From NCBI GenBank assembly GCA_030693415.1, contig JAUYAR010000179.1:1-43046 (forward strand): a stretch of DNA of 43,046 bases, read 5' to 3'. Source of the stretch: Candidatus Cloacimonadaceae bacterium. GTDB lineage: Bacteria > Cloacimonadota > Cloacimonadia > Cloacimonadales > Cloacimonadaceae. Made by a program: the position numbers and the translations under genes. This document shows positions 32,202 to 40,914 of the stretch, piece by piece (the stretch's first letter is position 1; every line of letters starts with the position of its first letter). Under the pieces are notes generated by a model. The model was not told where the DNA came from. It did no database searches and worked only from the letters and a program-made list of their open reading frames with translations.

Positions 32202-33237
32202 AAACGAAGATGCTTTCGATCACCTTGGATGGGTAGCTGCTTGCATGCTACACCCAGACGACTTAGAGTTTGAGATCATCGAGATTACACGCTATGATTG
32301 GTTGGATCAGATCAAAAGATTCAATCCGGACTTATGCCTCCTAAAGCCTTCAGGAAGAACCGAACTATATCGAACTCTGTACCAAGAAAGAACTGATATT
32401 CTTGTAAACGAACTTGAATTGATGACCATTCCCTCGTATCAAGAACTCCGCATCTATGAAAATAAAAAGTTCTTTGCTTATTGGGCGGCTGTGAACAATC
32501 TGCCTCATCCGCAAACCTGGGTGTTTTACTGCCGGCATGAGGCACTACGAGCTGTGAAGAGCATGGGATTTCCGATTGTAGGCAAAAAGAGCATCGGTGC
32601 CTCTGGAAATGGAGTCCGCATTATATATGACATAAGAGGATTGGAAAAATATATCTCAGCAGCATTTTCATCGGGAATAGGGTCTCGAACTGGTCCAAAA
32701 TTTAACAAGGGGAAACTTTTCAGCAGATTTTGGGATAAACTGATACACCCCAAACAACTCAGAAATCGATTGAATGCTTATAAGATGATTGCTTCTGACA
32801 AACAGAAGGGATTTGTAATTTTACAAGAATATATTTTGCACGAGTTTGAATGGAGAGCGGTTCGAATCGGAGATTCTTATTTTGCGCATAAGAAACTGAA
32901 AACTGGGGAAAAAGCATCTGGCACATTACTCAAGAGCTACGAAAATCCACCTTTGGATCTACTTGATTATGTCCGGCAAATAACTGAGCGTTTTGGATTT
33001 TTCTCGGTTGCTATTGATCTGTTTGAGACCAGTGGGAGCGAATATTTGATCAATGAGATACAGTGTATCTTTGGACAATCAGATTCATATCAAATGATGG
33101 TAGATGGCATCATCGGAAGGTATATCTGGCGCGAAGGTTCGTGGGTTTTTGAGGCAGGTGATTTTGCCGTTAATGGCTGCTATAATTTGAGATTGGATTG
33201 GGTGTTATCTAAGAGAGATGAACCCCGATTGCCTTAG
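32173..33237 (+). CDS. ATP-grasp ligase
   Basis: The 354-aa protein shows the ATP-grasp fold. It has an N-terminal pre-grasp domain, then the glycine-rich lid FPIVGKKSIGASGNGVRI (residues 133-150), LQEYILHEFEWRAVRIGD with the adenine-hinge and metal region, and the acidic end SVAIDLFETSGSEYLINEIQ, a D-x-n-E-x-N type metal site. It would activate a carboxylate as acyl phosphate and join it to an amine, for example to attach an amino acid to an amino sugar or uronic acid. The start is TTG with GAGGAAC about 5-8 bases upstream, inside the preceding AsnB-like gene, so the two are probably coupled. Substrate unknown. Confidence 0.82.
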   Translation: MRKKKVAILKNEDAFDHLGWVAACMLHPDDLEFEIIEITRYDWLDQIKRFNPDLCLLKPSGRTELYRTLYQERTDILVNELELMTIPSYQELRIYENKKFFAYWAAVNNLPHPQTWVFYCRHEALRAVKSMGFPIVGKKSIGASGNGVRIIYDIRGLEKYISAAFSSGIGSRTGPKFNKGKLFSRFWDKLIHPKQLRNRLNAYKMIASDKQKGFVILQEYILHEFEWRAVRIGDSYFAHKKLKTGEKASGTLLKSYENPPLDLLDYVRQITERFGFFSVAIDLFETSGSEYLINEIQCIFGQSDSYQMMVDGIIGRYIWREGSWVFEAGDFAVNGCYNLRLDWVLSKRDEPRLP

Positions 33238-33261
33238 CCTATTAACACACGGTAGGACTAA

Positions 33262-34185
33262 TTGAGAGTTTTGTTTGTTGTTACCGGAAACAAGGGTAGA
33301 TTGAGTTATGTTTTCGAAAATCAGCTAAGAACTTTGGCGCCTCACCTATCTGAATACAAGATACATTTGATACAAGGCAAGGGGGTCATTGGTTACCTTA
33401 GAAATGTTAAGCCTCTCAATATAACTATTAGGAACTTCAAGCCTGACTTGATCCATGCCCATTATTCCCTTTGTGGATTTATCGCAGCGCTATCTTTCTT
33501 CAGACCTATTGTAGTTTCCCTGATGGGCAGTGATTGCCGCAACAAACTTTCAATCTATCTAATCCGCTTCTTTAATAACGTCAGATGGTCATATACTATT
33601 GTAAAAAGCAACGAGATGGCTAATATCCTATCGCTCCGCAAAAGGACTTGTGTCATCCCCAATGGTGTAGATTTTGATAGATTCCCATTTATAGATAAAG
33701 ATGTTGCCTGTAAAGAAGTTGGATTCGATCAATCAAAGAAGAACATCATTTTTGTGTCCAATCCGAATCGAGCAGAGAAAAATTTCGCCATTGCTGAGAA
33801 GGCAATATTGTTGCTTGAGGGAGAGGATTTCGTACTTCATGCGATATACGAGATACCGCATTCGATGATAAATATATATATGAGAGCAGCGGATGCCATG
33901 ATCTTGACATCATTCCATGAGGGCTCTCCAAACGTAGTTAAGGAGGCAATGGCATGTGGTTTACCAATAGTGTCAACGGATGTTGGAGACGTTAAGCAAA
34001 ACACTAAAGGGCTTGATAACTGTTTTATTGTTGGCATGAATATACATGAAATTGCTGCCGGATTGAGAAATGCAGTCAATTCCTCAATATCGAAGGAAGG
34101 GAGATTGAATCTGATCAAACTTGGTTTGACAGCAGGCAATGCTCGCGATGCGATTCTGAGGATCTACGGCACACTGAAAAAATAG
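33262..34185 (+). CDS. Glycosyltransferase, GT-B fold (family 4)
   Basis: The 307-aa enzyme begins with VLFVVTGNKGRLSYVFENQL. It continues DLIHAHYSLCGFIAAL, VVSLMGSDCRN, IPNGVDFDRFPF and VSNPNRAEKNFAIAEKAI, and carries the donor-site motif EGSPNVVKEAMACGLPIVST (E-x7-E). This is a clear GT4 domain, somewhat shorter than the usual 350-400 aa. The start is TTG, with a TAGGA-like ribosome site. It probably adds a residue to the lipid-linked unit. Confidence 0.87.
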   Translation: MRVLFVVTGNKGRLSYVFENQLRTLAPHLSEYKIHLIQGKGVIGYLRNVKPLNITIRNFKPDLIHAHYSLCGFIAALSFFRPIVVSLMGSDCRNKLSIYLIRFFNNVRWSYTIVKSNEMANILSLRKRTCVIPNGVDFDRFPFIDKDVACKEVGFDQSKKNIIFVSNPNRAEKNFAIAEKAILLLEGEDFVLHAIYEIPHSMINIYMRAADAMILTSFHEGSPNVVKEAMACGLPIVSTDVGDVKQNTKGLDNCFIVGMNIHEIAAGLRNAVNSSISKEGRLNLIKLGLTAGNARDAILRIYGTLKK

Positions 34186-34193
34186 AGGCACTA

Positions 34194-35012
34194 ATGAGGA
34201 TAATACGTCGGTATTATAACTACTTGCGTTATGGGATCAGAAACAAGTACTTACGCCCGAATATCAAGTATAAATTGCACGCATATAACAAGGACTATTC
34301 GGACAGAATATGCAGTTTTTTCCAAACCTGTAATTTGAACATTGCGGTAGTGTTTTCGGGCTTGAAACAGGTTCGCTACAGTCTTGGTGCTGAGGATCCC
34401 TATAGTCATGTAGATACAATTCTTAACAACTCATTTGAAACAGTTATTGTCCCTACCTTCACGCCAGCGGTTCTATATACTGGCGTGTTTGATGTTTCTG
34501 CTACGGAGAGTGAGAGCGGAACTTTTTCGCAATTATTCTTAAAGAGTGCCGAGGGGAGGACTCTCAGTCCATTTAAAAGTTTCGCATTGAAAGGATTGAT
34601 GACGCCAGAATTACTTAGTCTGCATACTTTCAACGATTATATAGCAGGCGGGATGTTCCATTTTTTCAACTCTAATGATGTTGTATCCGTTAATGTGGGA
34701 ACAATGGACATCAGATTTGGAACAATTCACTATCTTGAAAGTATGTGTAATCTTCCCTACATTCGACATAGAGATGTTAGAATAAGGGTGATTGATTCAA
34801 ATGGGATATCCAGATCGAGTGAATACTGTCATCTTGATTATAAAATTAGAGTGAAGTTTTCCCGAGATAAAATAGAAAGAGATTTGCACAGAGCAGGCAT
34901 TATCAAGGTCTTGATAATCAACGACATGATTGTTCGCATAATTCCAGAGATAGACTGTTCTGATTACCTAATCAAGCGCCTGAAAGCAGATCCCTATTAT
35001 CTTGTGGATTAA
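34194..35012 (+). CDS. AAC(3)-fold N-acetyltransferase (sugar-modifying)
   Basis: The 272-aa product follows the pattern of aminoglycoside 3-N-acetyltransferases (antibiotic_NAT family): YSHVDTILNNSFETVIVPTF, then the TESESGTFSQLFLKS region and GRTLSPFKSFALKG. Further on come GTIHYLE (His179) and LPYIRHRDV. In true AAC(3) enzymes the middle motif is RSxHPxxS; here it is RTLSPFKS, with Ser125 in place of the histidine. Members with this change occur in polysaccharide loci and presumably acetylate an amino sugar. Drug resistance is not implied. The gene lies between a glycosyltransferase and a deacetylase. Confidence 0.75.
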   Translation: MRIIRRYYNYLRYGIRNKYLRPNIKYKLHAYNKDYSDRICSFFQTCNLNIAVVFSGLKQVRYSLGAEDPYSHVDTILNNSFETVIVPTFTPAVLYTGVFDVSATESESGTFSQLFLKSAEGRTLSPFKSFALKGLMTPELLSLHTFNDYIAGGMFHFFNSNDVVSVNVGTMDIRFGTIHYLESMCNLPYIRHRDVRIRVIDSNGISRSSEYCHLDYKIRVKFSRDKIERDLHRAGIIKVLIINDMIVRIIPEIDCSDYLIKRLKADPYYLVD

Positions 35013-35020
35013 AGCAAACA

Positions 35021-35896
35021 ATGTTAAGAGTAGCGTTAACTCATGATGTCGATAGAGTAAGTAAATCCTATCAATACCTCACTAGATCGATTCGTTCCAT
35101 ACGCAAATGTGATTTTGGCTCATTGCTGTTAGAGTTGAAGTCTCTTAAGGAGCATAAGAAACCATATTGGAATTTTGAAGATATTATGGAAACAGAAGAA
35201 AAACTAGGAGTGAGATCGACCTTTTTTTTTCTGATTGAAAGCATTCCCTTCAAGTTATGTAGCCCCTCCGAATGGAAATTATCGCTGGGTCGCTATAATA
35301 TAGACAATAAGAGGCTCGGAGAGGTAATAACGAATCTTAAGGAGCAAGGTTGGGAGATAGGTTTGCATGGATCCTACCGATCATACAACAATGCGGATCT
35401 TTTGCGCAAGGAAAAAATGCAACTGGAGCGCGTTGTCGGACATAATGTTATTGGTATTCGTCAGCATTATTTGAATTGGGGAGACGATACTTGGGGATTT
35501 CAAAAAGCTGTGGGCTTTAGATACGATTCCACGCTTGGATTTACAAACAAGATCGGATACTACAAAGATTTATCTTCTCCATTTCAACACGTTGACGGGG
35601 GAGTAATTGAATTTCCATTGGCGATCATGGATTCCTGCTACATGGAAACTAAAGATAGAATTAATGAATTGAATAGGATAGTCGAACAAACCGATCGTTC
35701 AAATGGAGTTCTGGTTTTAAACTGGCATAGCAACAGTTGGAATGATTTTGAATTCCCAGGATACAAGAAAAACTATTTACAGATTATCCAACGGCTGCTT
35801 GACAAGAACGCAGTTTTCAAGACATTAGGCGAGTTTTGTCGAGACTACGAAAATATCGATCTACAAAGTAAGGCGGTTAAAAAGCAAAGCCAATGA
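35021..35896 (+). CDS. Polysaccharide deacetylase-like protein (CE4/NodB fold)
   Basis: The 291-aa protein begins MLRVALTHDVDRVSK; THDVD (His8-Asp9-Asp11) is the first CE4 metal-binding motif. The second is IGLHGSYRSYNN (His116), and the later part has GIRQHYLNW, FRYDSTLGF and VLNWHSNSW. These are the landmarks of the deacetylase-like group often found in exopolysaccharide loci next to FemAB-like proteins. It would remove N-acetyl groups from an amino sugar, on the polymer or a precursor; the lack of a signal peptide favours a cytoplasmic substrate. Its stop overlaps the next ATG (ATGA), coupling it to the FemAB-like gene. Confidence 0.83.
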   Translation: MLRVALTHDVDRVSKSYQYLTRSIRSIRKCDFGSLLLELKSLKEHKKPYWNFEDIMETEEKLGVRSTFFFLIESIPFKLCSPSEWKLSLGRYNIDNKRLGEVITNLKEQGWEIGLHGSYRSYNNADLLRKEKMQLERVVGHNVIGIRQHYLNWGDDTWGFQKAVGFRYDSTLGFTNKIGYYKDLSSPFQHVDGGVIEFPLAIMDSCYMETKDRINELNRIVEQTDRSNGVLVLNWHSNSWNDFEFPGYKKNYLQIIQRLLDKNAVFKTLGEFCRDYENIDLQSKAVKKQSQ

Positions 35897-36912
35897 AAGA
35901 GTTCAAGATAATTCAAAGTTCAGAAGTTTCCCGGAATGCGTGGCAGGAGTATGTCGAAAACCACCAATATGGGACAATCTTCCACTTACCATATATGTAT
36001 GATGTATATAAAGCATCCGCCAATCACGATGCATATGCTTTTTTTGCAGTTGATGCAAACAACAATATAAGAGCTCTGTTGTCTGGCTATCTCCAAACCA
36101 TAAAGTCTGGATTTTTATCTTCCATAACAACACGCTCTGTTATGTTGCAAGCACCTATATTCAGCTGCACAGAAGCATTGAGAGCGTTGTTGAAACACTA
36201 TCAAAGCTGTATGAAAGCGAATGCAGTGTTTTCAGAAATTAGGAATCATTACATGGACAAAGATTACACAGATGTTTGCACGCGGGAAGGTTTTCAGTGG
36301 GAAGGACATTATAATATCCTTAAGATAATACCAGAAAAAGAAGAACAACTTTGGAAAGATATCAGCCGAAAAAGAAAGGACGGTATTAATAAATCAAAGC
36401 GATTCGGTTTTATCTTCGGCTGGGATAATGAAACAGAGATTTCAGGGGCATTTTACAAATTGTTAAAAAATCAATATTCTAAACTGAGACTTCCAATTCC
36501 TGAGAGCGATTTTTTTCATAATTGTATCAACTTCGACACGCAATCGTACTGTAAATTTTTTAATCTCTTTGACGGACAAGGAATGAGCATATCCTTGATG
36601 ACATTTCAGTTCAAAAGCATTCTACATGTTATGTATATTGGTATTGATCAATCACCGGAATTCATAAAGAAGCGTCCGGTGGACTTTTTCTACTATCAAC
36701 TGCTAAGATGGTGTGTCGAGAATAAAATCAGTGTCTTTGATTGGATGGGAGCAGGGAAACCGGGAGCACACTATGGAGTTAGAGACTTCAAATTGCAATA
36801 TGGTGGTGCTCTTGTAGATGTTGGCAGATTTCTGTCTATCCACTCAGCTACCAAGTATATATTGGCGAAAACAGGATTCAAAATGTTACAATCGCTAAGG
36901 AGACGGCATTGA
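35893..36912 (+). CDS. FemAB/GNAT-like acyl or aminoacyl transferase
   Basis: The 339-aa protein has two GNAT-like halves as in FemAB and BioF2-like proteins. It has LWKDISRKRKDGINKSKRFGF in the middle, an FFHNCINF helix, then the typical C-terminal motif HVMYIGIDQSPEF followed by PVDFFYYQLLRWCVEN and the diagnostic FDWMGAGKPGAHYGVRDFKLQYGG. FemAB enzymes transfer an amino acid from aminoacyl-tRNA to peptidoglycan precursors, while polysaccharide-locus relatives probably acylate sugars. In exosortase-linked loci a similar protein accompanies a CE4 deacetylase and an AsnB-like protein. ATGA and TTGA overlaps tie it to both neighbours. Confidence 0.85.
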   Translation: MKEFKIIQSSEVSRNAWQEYVENHQYGTIFHLPYMYDVYKASANHDAYAFFAVDANNNIRALLSGYLQTIKSGFLSSITTRSVMLQAPIFSCTEALRALLKHYQSCMKANAVFSEIRNHYMDKDYTDVCTREGFQWEGHYNILKIIPEKEEQLWKDISRKRKDGINKSKRFGFIFGWDNETEISGAFYKLLKNQYSKLRLPIPESDFFHNCINFDTQSYCKFFNLFDGQGMSISLMTFQFKSILHVMYIGIDQSPEFIKKRPVDFFYYQLLRWCVENKISVFDWMGAGKPGAHYGVRDFKLQYGGALVDVGRFLSIHSATKYILAKTGFKMLQSLRRRH

Positions 36913-37994
36913 ATATACTCATTGATGTTGGGCATCCTGCCCATGTACATAACTTCCGTAATCTATACCATGACCTGATCAAAAGGCATGAGATTGTGGT
37001 AACATGTAAATCAGTTCCTATTATCATTAAGCTTCTCAAGACTTACAATATACCGTACATTGATCTTGGAGAAAAAGGATCGCACATCGCTGATAAGTTT
37101 ATCCGGCAAATTGGGTTTAACCGCAAGATCCGCGCGATCATTCATGAGCGAAATATAGATGTGGCAATGGGATTATCATTTTCAATAATATATGCCACGA
37201 AGCTCACAAAAGCTACATCCTTGCTCTTTGATGATGATGATCAAGAGCCACAGCCTTTGACTGCTAAATTTGCCTCACCCTTTGCGGACTTTATCTTATC
37301 TCCTGATGTTTTGTCTTATGAGAAGCTCAAGAACGCACTATATTACCCAGGGTATCATGAAATTGCGTATCTACATCCAAGAGTATACAAGCCCAATTCT
37401 GATCTGCTAAGCAAGTATGGTATTCGAGAAAATGAAAAGTACTTTGTACTTAGATTCAGCGCTTTTAAGGCACATCATGATATTCATGCATCCGGGATGA
37501 GTGTGGCACAAAAGCACACACTTGTTAATATGTTGTCAGAATACGGGAGGGTTTTTATCACGATGGAATCAGAAATTCAGGCTGAATTTGAACAATATCG
37601 CATGCCGATTGAACCTCATGAAATGCACGATTTTCTCCACTATTCTCAATTGTTGGTATGTGATGGGCAAACTATGTGCACGGAAGCTGCCATGCTTGGA
37701 GTACCTTCTTTCCGATGCAATTCCTTTGTAGGGAGAGTAGCTGTTCTTGAGGAGGAGGAGAAAAAATACGGGTTGACTTATGCCTTTTTACCTCGACAAT
37801 TTGATTGGATGCTGTATAAAATCGAAGAACTTATAAAAACGGCTAACTATAAAGAAACTTGGCAGTTGAAAAGACAACGTTTGTTGGAAAATAAAATCGA
37901 TGTTACTGCTTTCTGGGCTTGGATAATTGATAACTACCCAGATTCATTGGAAGAGATTAAAAAACCGAATTTTGATTTTGGAAGATTTAAGTAA
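36909..37994 (+). CDS. DUF354 family glycosyltransferase-like protein
   Basis: The 361-aa protein begins MNILIDVGHPAHVHNFRNLY, the signature of DUF354. It also has FDDDDQEPQ, LSPDVL, YPGYHEIAYLHP, FVLRFSAFKAHHD and a GT-B-like donor segment near QLLVCDGQTMCTEAAMLGVPSFR. DUF354 proteins are GT-B-fold relatives of UDP-GlcNAc 2-epimerase and MurG and are widely found in archaeal and bacterial surface-glycan loci. They are probably glycosyltransferases, but unproven. Here it is directly followed by wecB, a common pairing. The start is TTG overlapping the upstream stop (TTGA). Confidence 0.85.
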   Translation: MNILIDVGHPAHVHNFRNLYHDLIKRHEIVVTCKSVPIIIKLLKTYNIPYIDLGEKGSHIADKFIRQIGFNRKIRAIIHERNIDVAMGLSFSIIYATKLTKATSLLFDDDDQEPQPLTAKFASPFADFILSPDVLSYEKLKNALYYPGYHEIAYLHPRVYKPNSDLLSKYGIRENEKYFVLRFSAFKAHHDIHASGMSVAQKHTLVNMLSEYGRVFITMESEIQAEFEQYRMPIEPHEMHDFLHYSQLLVCDGQTMCTEAAMLGVPSFRCNSFVGRVAVLEEEEKKYGLTYAFLPRQFDWMLYKIEELIKTANYKETWQLKRQRLLENKIDVTAFWAWIIDNYPDSLEEIKKPNFDFGRFK

Positions 37995-38021
37995 TATTAA
38001 CTGGAAAGAAAGGATACAAAT

Positions 38022-39083
38022 GTGAAAAAAATCGTGACGGTTGTTGGTGCAAGACCTCAGTTTATTAAGGCAGCACCAGTTTCAAGAGTAATTCGTGATT
38101 TCTACGATGAAGTTTTGGTTCATACTGGTCAACACTACGATCAGAATATGTCGGAAGTCTTTTTTAGGCAACTGAACATACCCCACCCAGACATCAATCT
38201 AAATGTTGGTTCAGCAAGTCACGGCGAACAGACAGCGGGGATAATACTAAAATTGGAAAAAGTGCTTCAGGATGAAAAGCCCTCTTTGGTAGTTGTGTAC
38301 GGAGATACGAATTCGACCTTGGCGGCATCAGTTATTGCTGCTAAGATGCTGATACCTGTTGCACACATTGAAGCTGGCTTGAGGAATTTTGATATGTCGA
38401 TACAAGAAGAAATCAATCGGGTCGTAACGGATAAATTATCCACTTATTTATTTGCCCCAACTAAGACAGCTGTAAAGAACCTCACATCGGAAGGGATAGT
38501 TTCAAATGTGTTCCACACAGGAGATGTCATGTACGATGCACTATTGTATGGATTGCAGTGTGCTCAATCATGTTCGGATATTTTGATTAGACTGAATCTA
38601 GTTAGTAGAGGGTATTGCCTTGCTACTATACATCGTGCAGAGAATACAGATAATTATGACAACTTGAGGAATATTATTGCAGCGCTTGGGCAATTCGACG
38701 AAAGAGTCGTTTTTCCTATTCACCCGCGAACTAAAAAGGTCATTGATAGTAATAATCTTGACATTCCCGATAATATCCTCCTAATGCCTGCGGTCGGGTA
38801 TTTTGAATTCATCCTTCTGGAATCGAATGCCCGGATGATTGTTACAGATTCTGGGGGGGTTCAAAGAGAGGCATACTGTTTAAAAGTTCCTTGTATTACA
38901 ATTTTTCCAACCACATCCTGGGTTGAAACTGTCGAGGATGGGTGGAATAAACTTGCACAAGCTTCAACGGCTTCAATATTAGACACATATAACTCAACCT
39001 ATGATCTGTCTCGCCATAACTCTCATTTTGGGAATGGCAACGCCGCGCTGGAAATTGTAAATATCATTAAGGAGTACATTTAA
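38022..39083 (+). CDS. wecB: UDP-N-acetylglucosamine 2-epimerase (WecB)
   Basis: WecB interconverts UDP-GlcNAc and UDP-ManNAc in the cytoplasm. The 353-aa product starts KKIVTVVGARPQFIKAAPV and has VHTGQHYDQNMS, VYGDTNSTLAA, HIEAGLRNFD, EEINRVVTDKLS, ATIHRAENTDN, FPIHPRTKK and TDSGGVQREA, the whole set for non-hydrolysing epimerases. The length (353) is near normal (about 370). The start is GTG with GAAAGGA upstream. ManNAc, or a uronic acid made from it, is thus likely in the glycan, although no UDP-ManNAc dehydrogenase (WecC) is in the window. Confidence 0.95.
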   Translation: MKKIVTVVGARPQFIKAAPVSRVIRDFYDEVLVHTGQHYDQNMSEVFFRQLNIPHPDINLNVGSASHGEQTAGIILKLEKVLQDEKPSLVVVYGDTNSTLAASVIAAKMLIPVAHIEAGLRNFDMSIQEEINRVVTDKLSTYLFAPTKTAVKNLTSEGIVSNVFHTGDVMYDALLYGLQCAQSCSDILIRLNLVSRGYCLATIHRAENTDNYDNLRNIIAALGQFDERVVFPIHPRTKKVIDSNNLDIPDNILLMPAVGYFEFILLESNARMIVTDSGGVQREAYCLKVPCITIFPTTSWVETVEDGWNKLAQASTASILDTYNSTYDLSRHNSHFGNGNAALEIVNIIKEYI

Positions 39084-39728
39084 ATGTCTTTTGTGAATAA
39101 GATGAGGCGGGTATTGATATTGGCTCCTCATACTGATGATGGGGAATTTGGGTGCGGAGCCAGTATAGCAAAACTAACAGAAAATGGTTGCGAGGTGTTT
39201 TATGGCGCTTTTTCAATTGCTGAGGAATCAGTCCCTCATTGTTTTCCATCCAATATTCTCGAAACTGAGGTGAGAGAAGCAACGAAAATACTCGGTATTC
39301 AGCCAGACAATTTGATCCTCTTTAAGTACAAAGTACGCAACTTTGCAATTGAAAGACAATCAATATTGGATGATTTGGTTTTGCTCAATAAGGATATCTC
39401 TCCCGATCTTGTATTTATGCCCTCATTAAACGATTTACACCAAGATCATCAAACAATAGCAGCTGAGGGGTTAAGGGCATTTAAAAAAACAACTATCCTT
39501 TGCTATGAACTACCATGGAACAACGTTGTATTTTCTAATAACTGTTTCATATCATTCAATGAAAATCACCTCGCGACTAAAGTCAAAGCCCTCGATTGTT
39601 ATAAATCGCAAAAACATCGAAATTATGCATCTGAAGAGTTTATTAGAAGTCTTGCAATTACCAGGGGCACTCAGATTGGAACCAATTATGCGGAAGTCTT
39701 TGAGGTAATTCGCTGGGTTATCAATTAG
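39084..39728 (+). CDS. PIG-L family deacetylase
   Basis: The 214-aa protein has the zinc-binding signatures of the PIG-L/LmbE family: LAPHTDDGEFGCG (His16, Asp18-Asp19) near the N-terminus and DLHQDH (Asp117, His119, His122). Family members deacetylate N-acetylglucosamine-type substrates such as GlcNAc-PI, mycothiol and bacillithiol precursors, and sugar nucleotides. Here it could free an amino group for the acyltransferases encoded in the same region. AAGGAG lies 9 bases upstream of the ATG. It directly follows wecB. Confidence 0.9.
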   Translation: MSFVNKMRRVLILAPHTDDGEFGCGASIAKLTENGCEVFYGAFSIAEESVPHCFPSNILETEVREATKILGIQPDNLILFKYKVRNFAIERQSILDDLVLLNKDISPDLVFMPSLNDLHQDHQTIAAEGLRAFKKTTILCYELPWNNVVFSNNCFISFNENHLATKVKALDCYKSQKHRNYASEEFIRSLAITRGTQIGTNYAEVFEVIRWVIN

Positions 39729-39758
39729 TCTGCTTTCACAAAGAATGTGGTGAACAAT

Positions 39759-40592
39759 ATGAAGTATGAGATAGCTAAAAAAAACGTCAGAATACTGGCG
39801 GATGAAATCAATATAGGGAGTAATGTTCGATTTGGTGAGAATGTAAATGTGGAATTGAGAGGAGTTTTTTCGGTTGGGAACAACTCATCAATTGGGCGCA
39901 ACACTACGATTTTGGGCAATAATGTAAGATTCGGCTCCCACCTATTCTTAGGACCGGGTGTAAGTATTGGCGGTGGTGGCAGACAACATCCAAATGCAAG
40001 CTTAACAGTCGGAGACAGGTGTTCGATCTATGCGAATCTAATCAATGTTTGTGAAGAGGTCTATATCGGTAATGATGTTGGGCTCTCTCCTGAAGTTGCA
40101 ATCATAACCCACGGTTTTTGGCTTAGTGTTCTTGATGGATATCCGATGAAGTTTTCAGGAGTGAGTATCGGGAATGGCGTTATTATAGGTTATCGATCAG
40201 TAATTCTTATGGGGGTTGAAATTGCGGACTATTGCGTTGTTGGATCACAATCTGTTGTCACAAAGAGCTTGGATAAAAAGGGGATATATGCCGGCGCCCC
40301 CGCTAAGTTTTTGGCTGAGATTCACCCTTTGCCGCCAGAGAGAAGAATTGAAAAAATGGAAGAGATGCTCATTGAATATGGTAAAATTGCTCAATATCAT
40401 GGAATTAAGCCAAGAATAAAGATGATTTATCCACTTATTTTCATCAACGAATTTCAGATAAACGTTGAAACACTTGATTATGAGGGTGTCGAAGATAGAG
40501 AAACGGATGATTTCCGAGATTATGTGAGAAAATGGGGTATCCGAATCTACACAGATCGGGCATTTGTAAATTGTTATACAGTTGAGATATGA
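39759..40592 (+). CDS. Hexapeptide-repeat acyltransferase with C-terminal extension
   Basis: The 277-aa protein (281 from the GTG at 39747) has a long left-handed beta-helix of about 130 residues (INIGSNVRFGENVNVELRG, then GNNSSIGRNTTILGNNVRFG). Next come the likely catalytic histidine in ITHGFWLSV and the acetyl-CoA part (GVIIGYRSVILMGVEIADYC, VVGSQSVVTKSLDKKGIYAG, APAKFLAEI). A roughly 85-residue extra C-terminal region (RRIEKMEEMLIEYGKIAQYH, then YTDRAFVNCY) resembles the tail of some nucleotide-sugar acyltransferases. It could N- or O-acylate an amino sugar. I prefer the ATG at 39759, as the GTG at 39747 has no Shine-Dalgarno; neither is well supported. Confidence 0.82.
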   Translation: MKYEIAKKNVRILADEINIGSNVRFGENVNVELRGVFSVGNNSSIGRNTTILGNNVRFGSHLFLGPGVSIGGGGRQHPNASLTVGDRCSIYANLINVCEEVYIGNDVGLSPEVAIITHGFWLSVLDGYPMKFSGVSIGNGVIIGYRSVILMGVEIADYCVVGSQSVVTKSLDKKGIYAGAPAKFLAEIHPLPPERRIEKMEEMLIEYGKIAQYHGIKPRIKMIYPLIFINEFQINVETLDYEGVEDRETDDFRDYVRKWGIRIYTDRAFVNCYTVEI

Positions 40593-40899
40593 AACAGAAT
40601 AGGTATAACGAGGTTTCAGAACCTATAAGGGCTTCTGTGTTATTCCATCTCCTATTAGTAAGTTACCCTAATATTGAGAATAGATCGAAAGGATCAACAT
40701 TGAGTAGCGTGTTTTGTACAGATTGAGTGATATAATTCATTCAAGCGCGTCCTATCTTCTTTTGTGCAAGGATTCACTCTATCAGCGAGAGATATCCAGC
40801 GCCATTATTAGAAATCGTAAGGCATTCTTTTCAACCCGATCGGAGCAGCCTAAGGCGCTCTTGCACAATCTTGGTTTCCCAAAATCTATTAAAGTGTAA
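40589..40899 (+). pseudogene. Broken small ORF (two frames)
   Basis: An ATG at 40589 overlaps the upstream stop (ATGA) and opens a 45-codon frame (MKQNRYNEVSEPIRASVLFH to VFCTD) ending at 40726. From 40714 a different frame, after a TTG, reads a further 61 residues (YRLSDIIHSS to LGFPKSIKV) to 40899. The start position mimics a coupled gene, and the second part has a protein-like composition. I read it as a gene interrupted by a frameshift, or as a decayed remnant. I recognise no family, and chance cannot be excluded. Confidence 0.35.
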
Positions 40900-40914
40900 A
40901 GGGCGCACACAGCC

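Noticed and set aside
34194-35012. Aminoglycoside resistance gene
   Set aside because: It has the AAC(3) fold signature but a changed active-site motif and lies inside a glycan locus, so a sugar substrate is far more likely.
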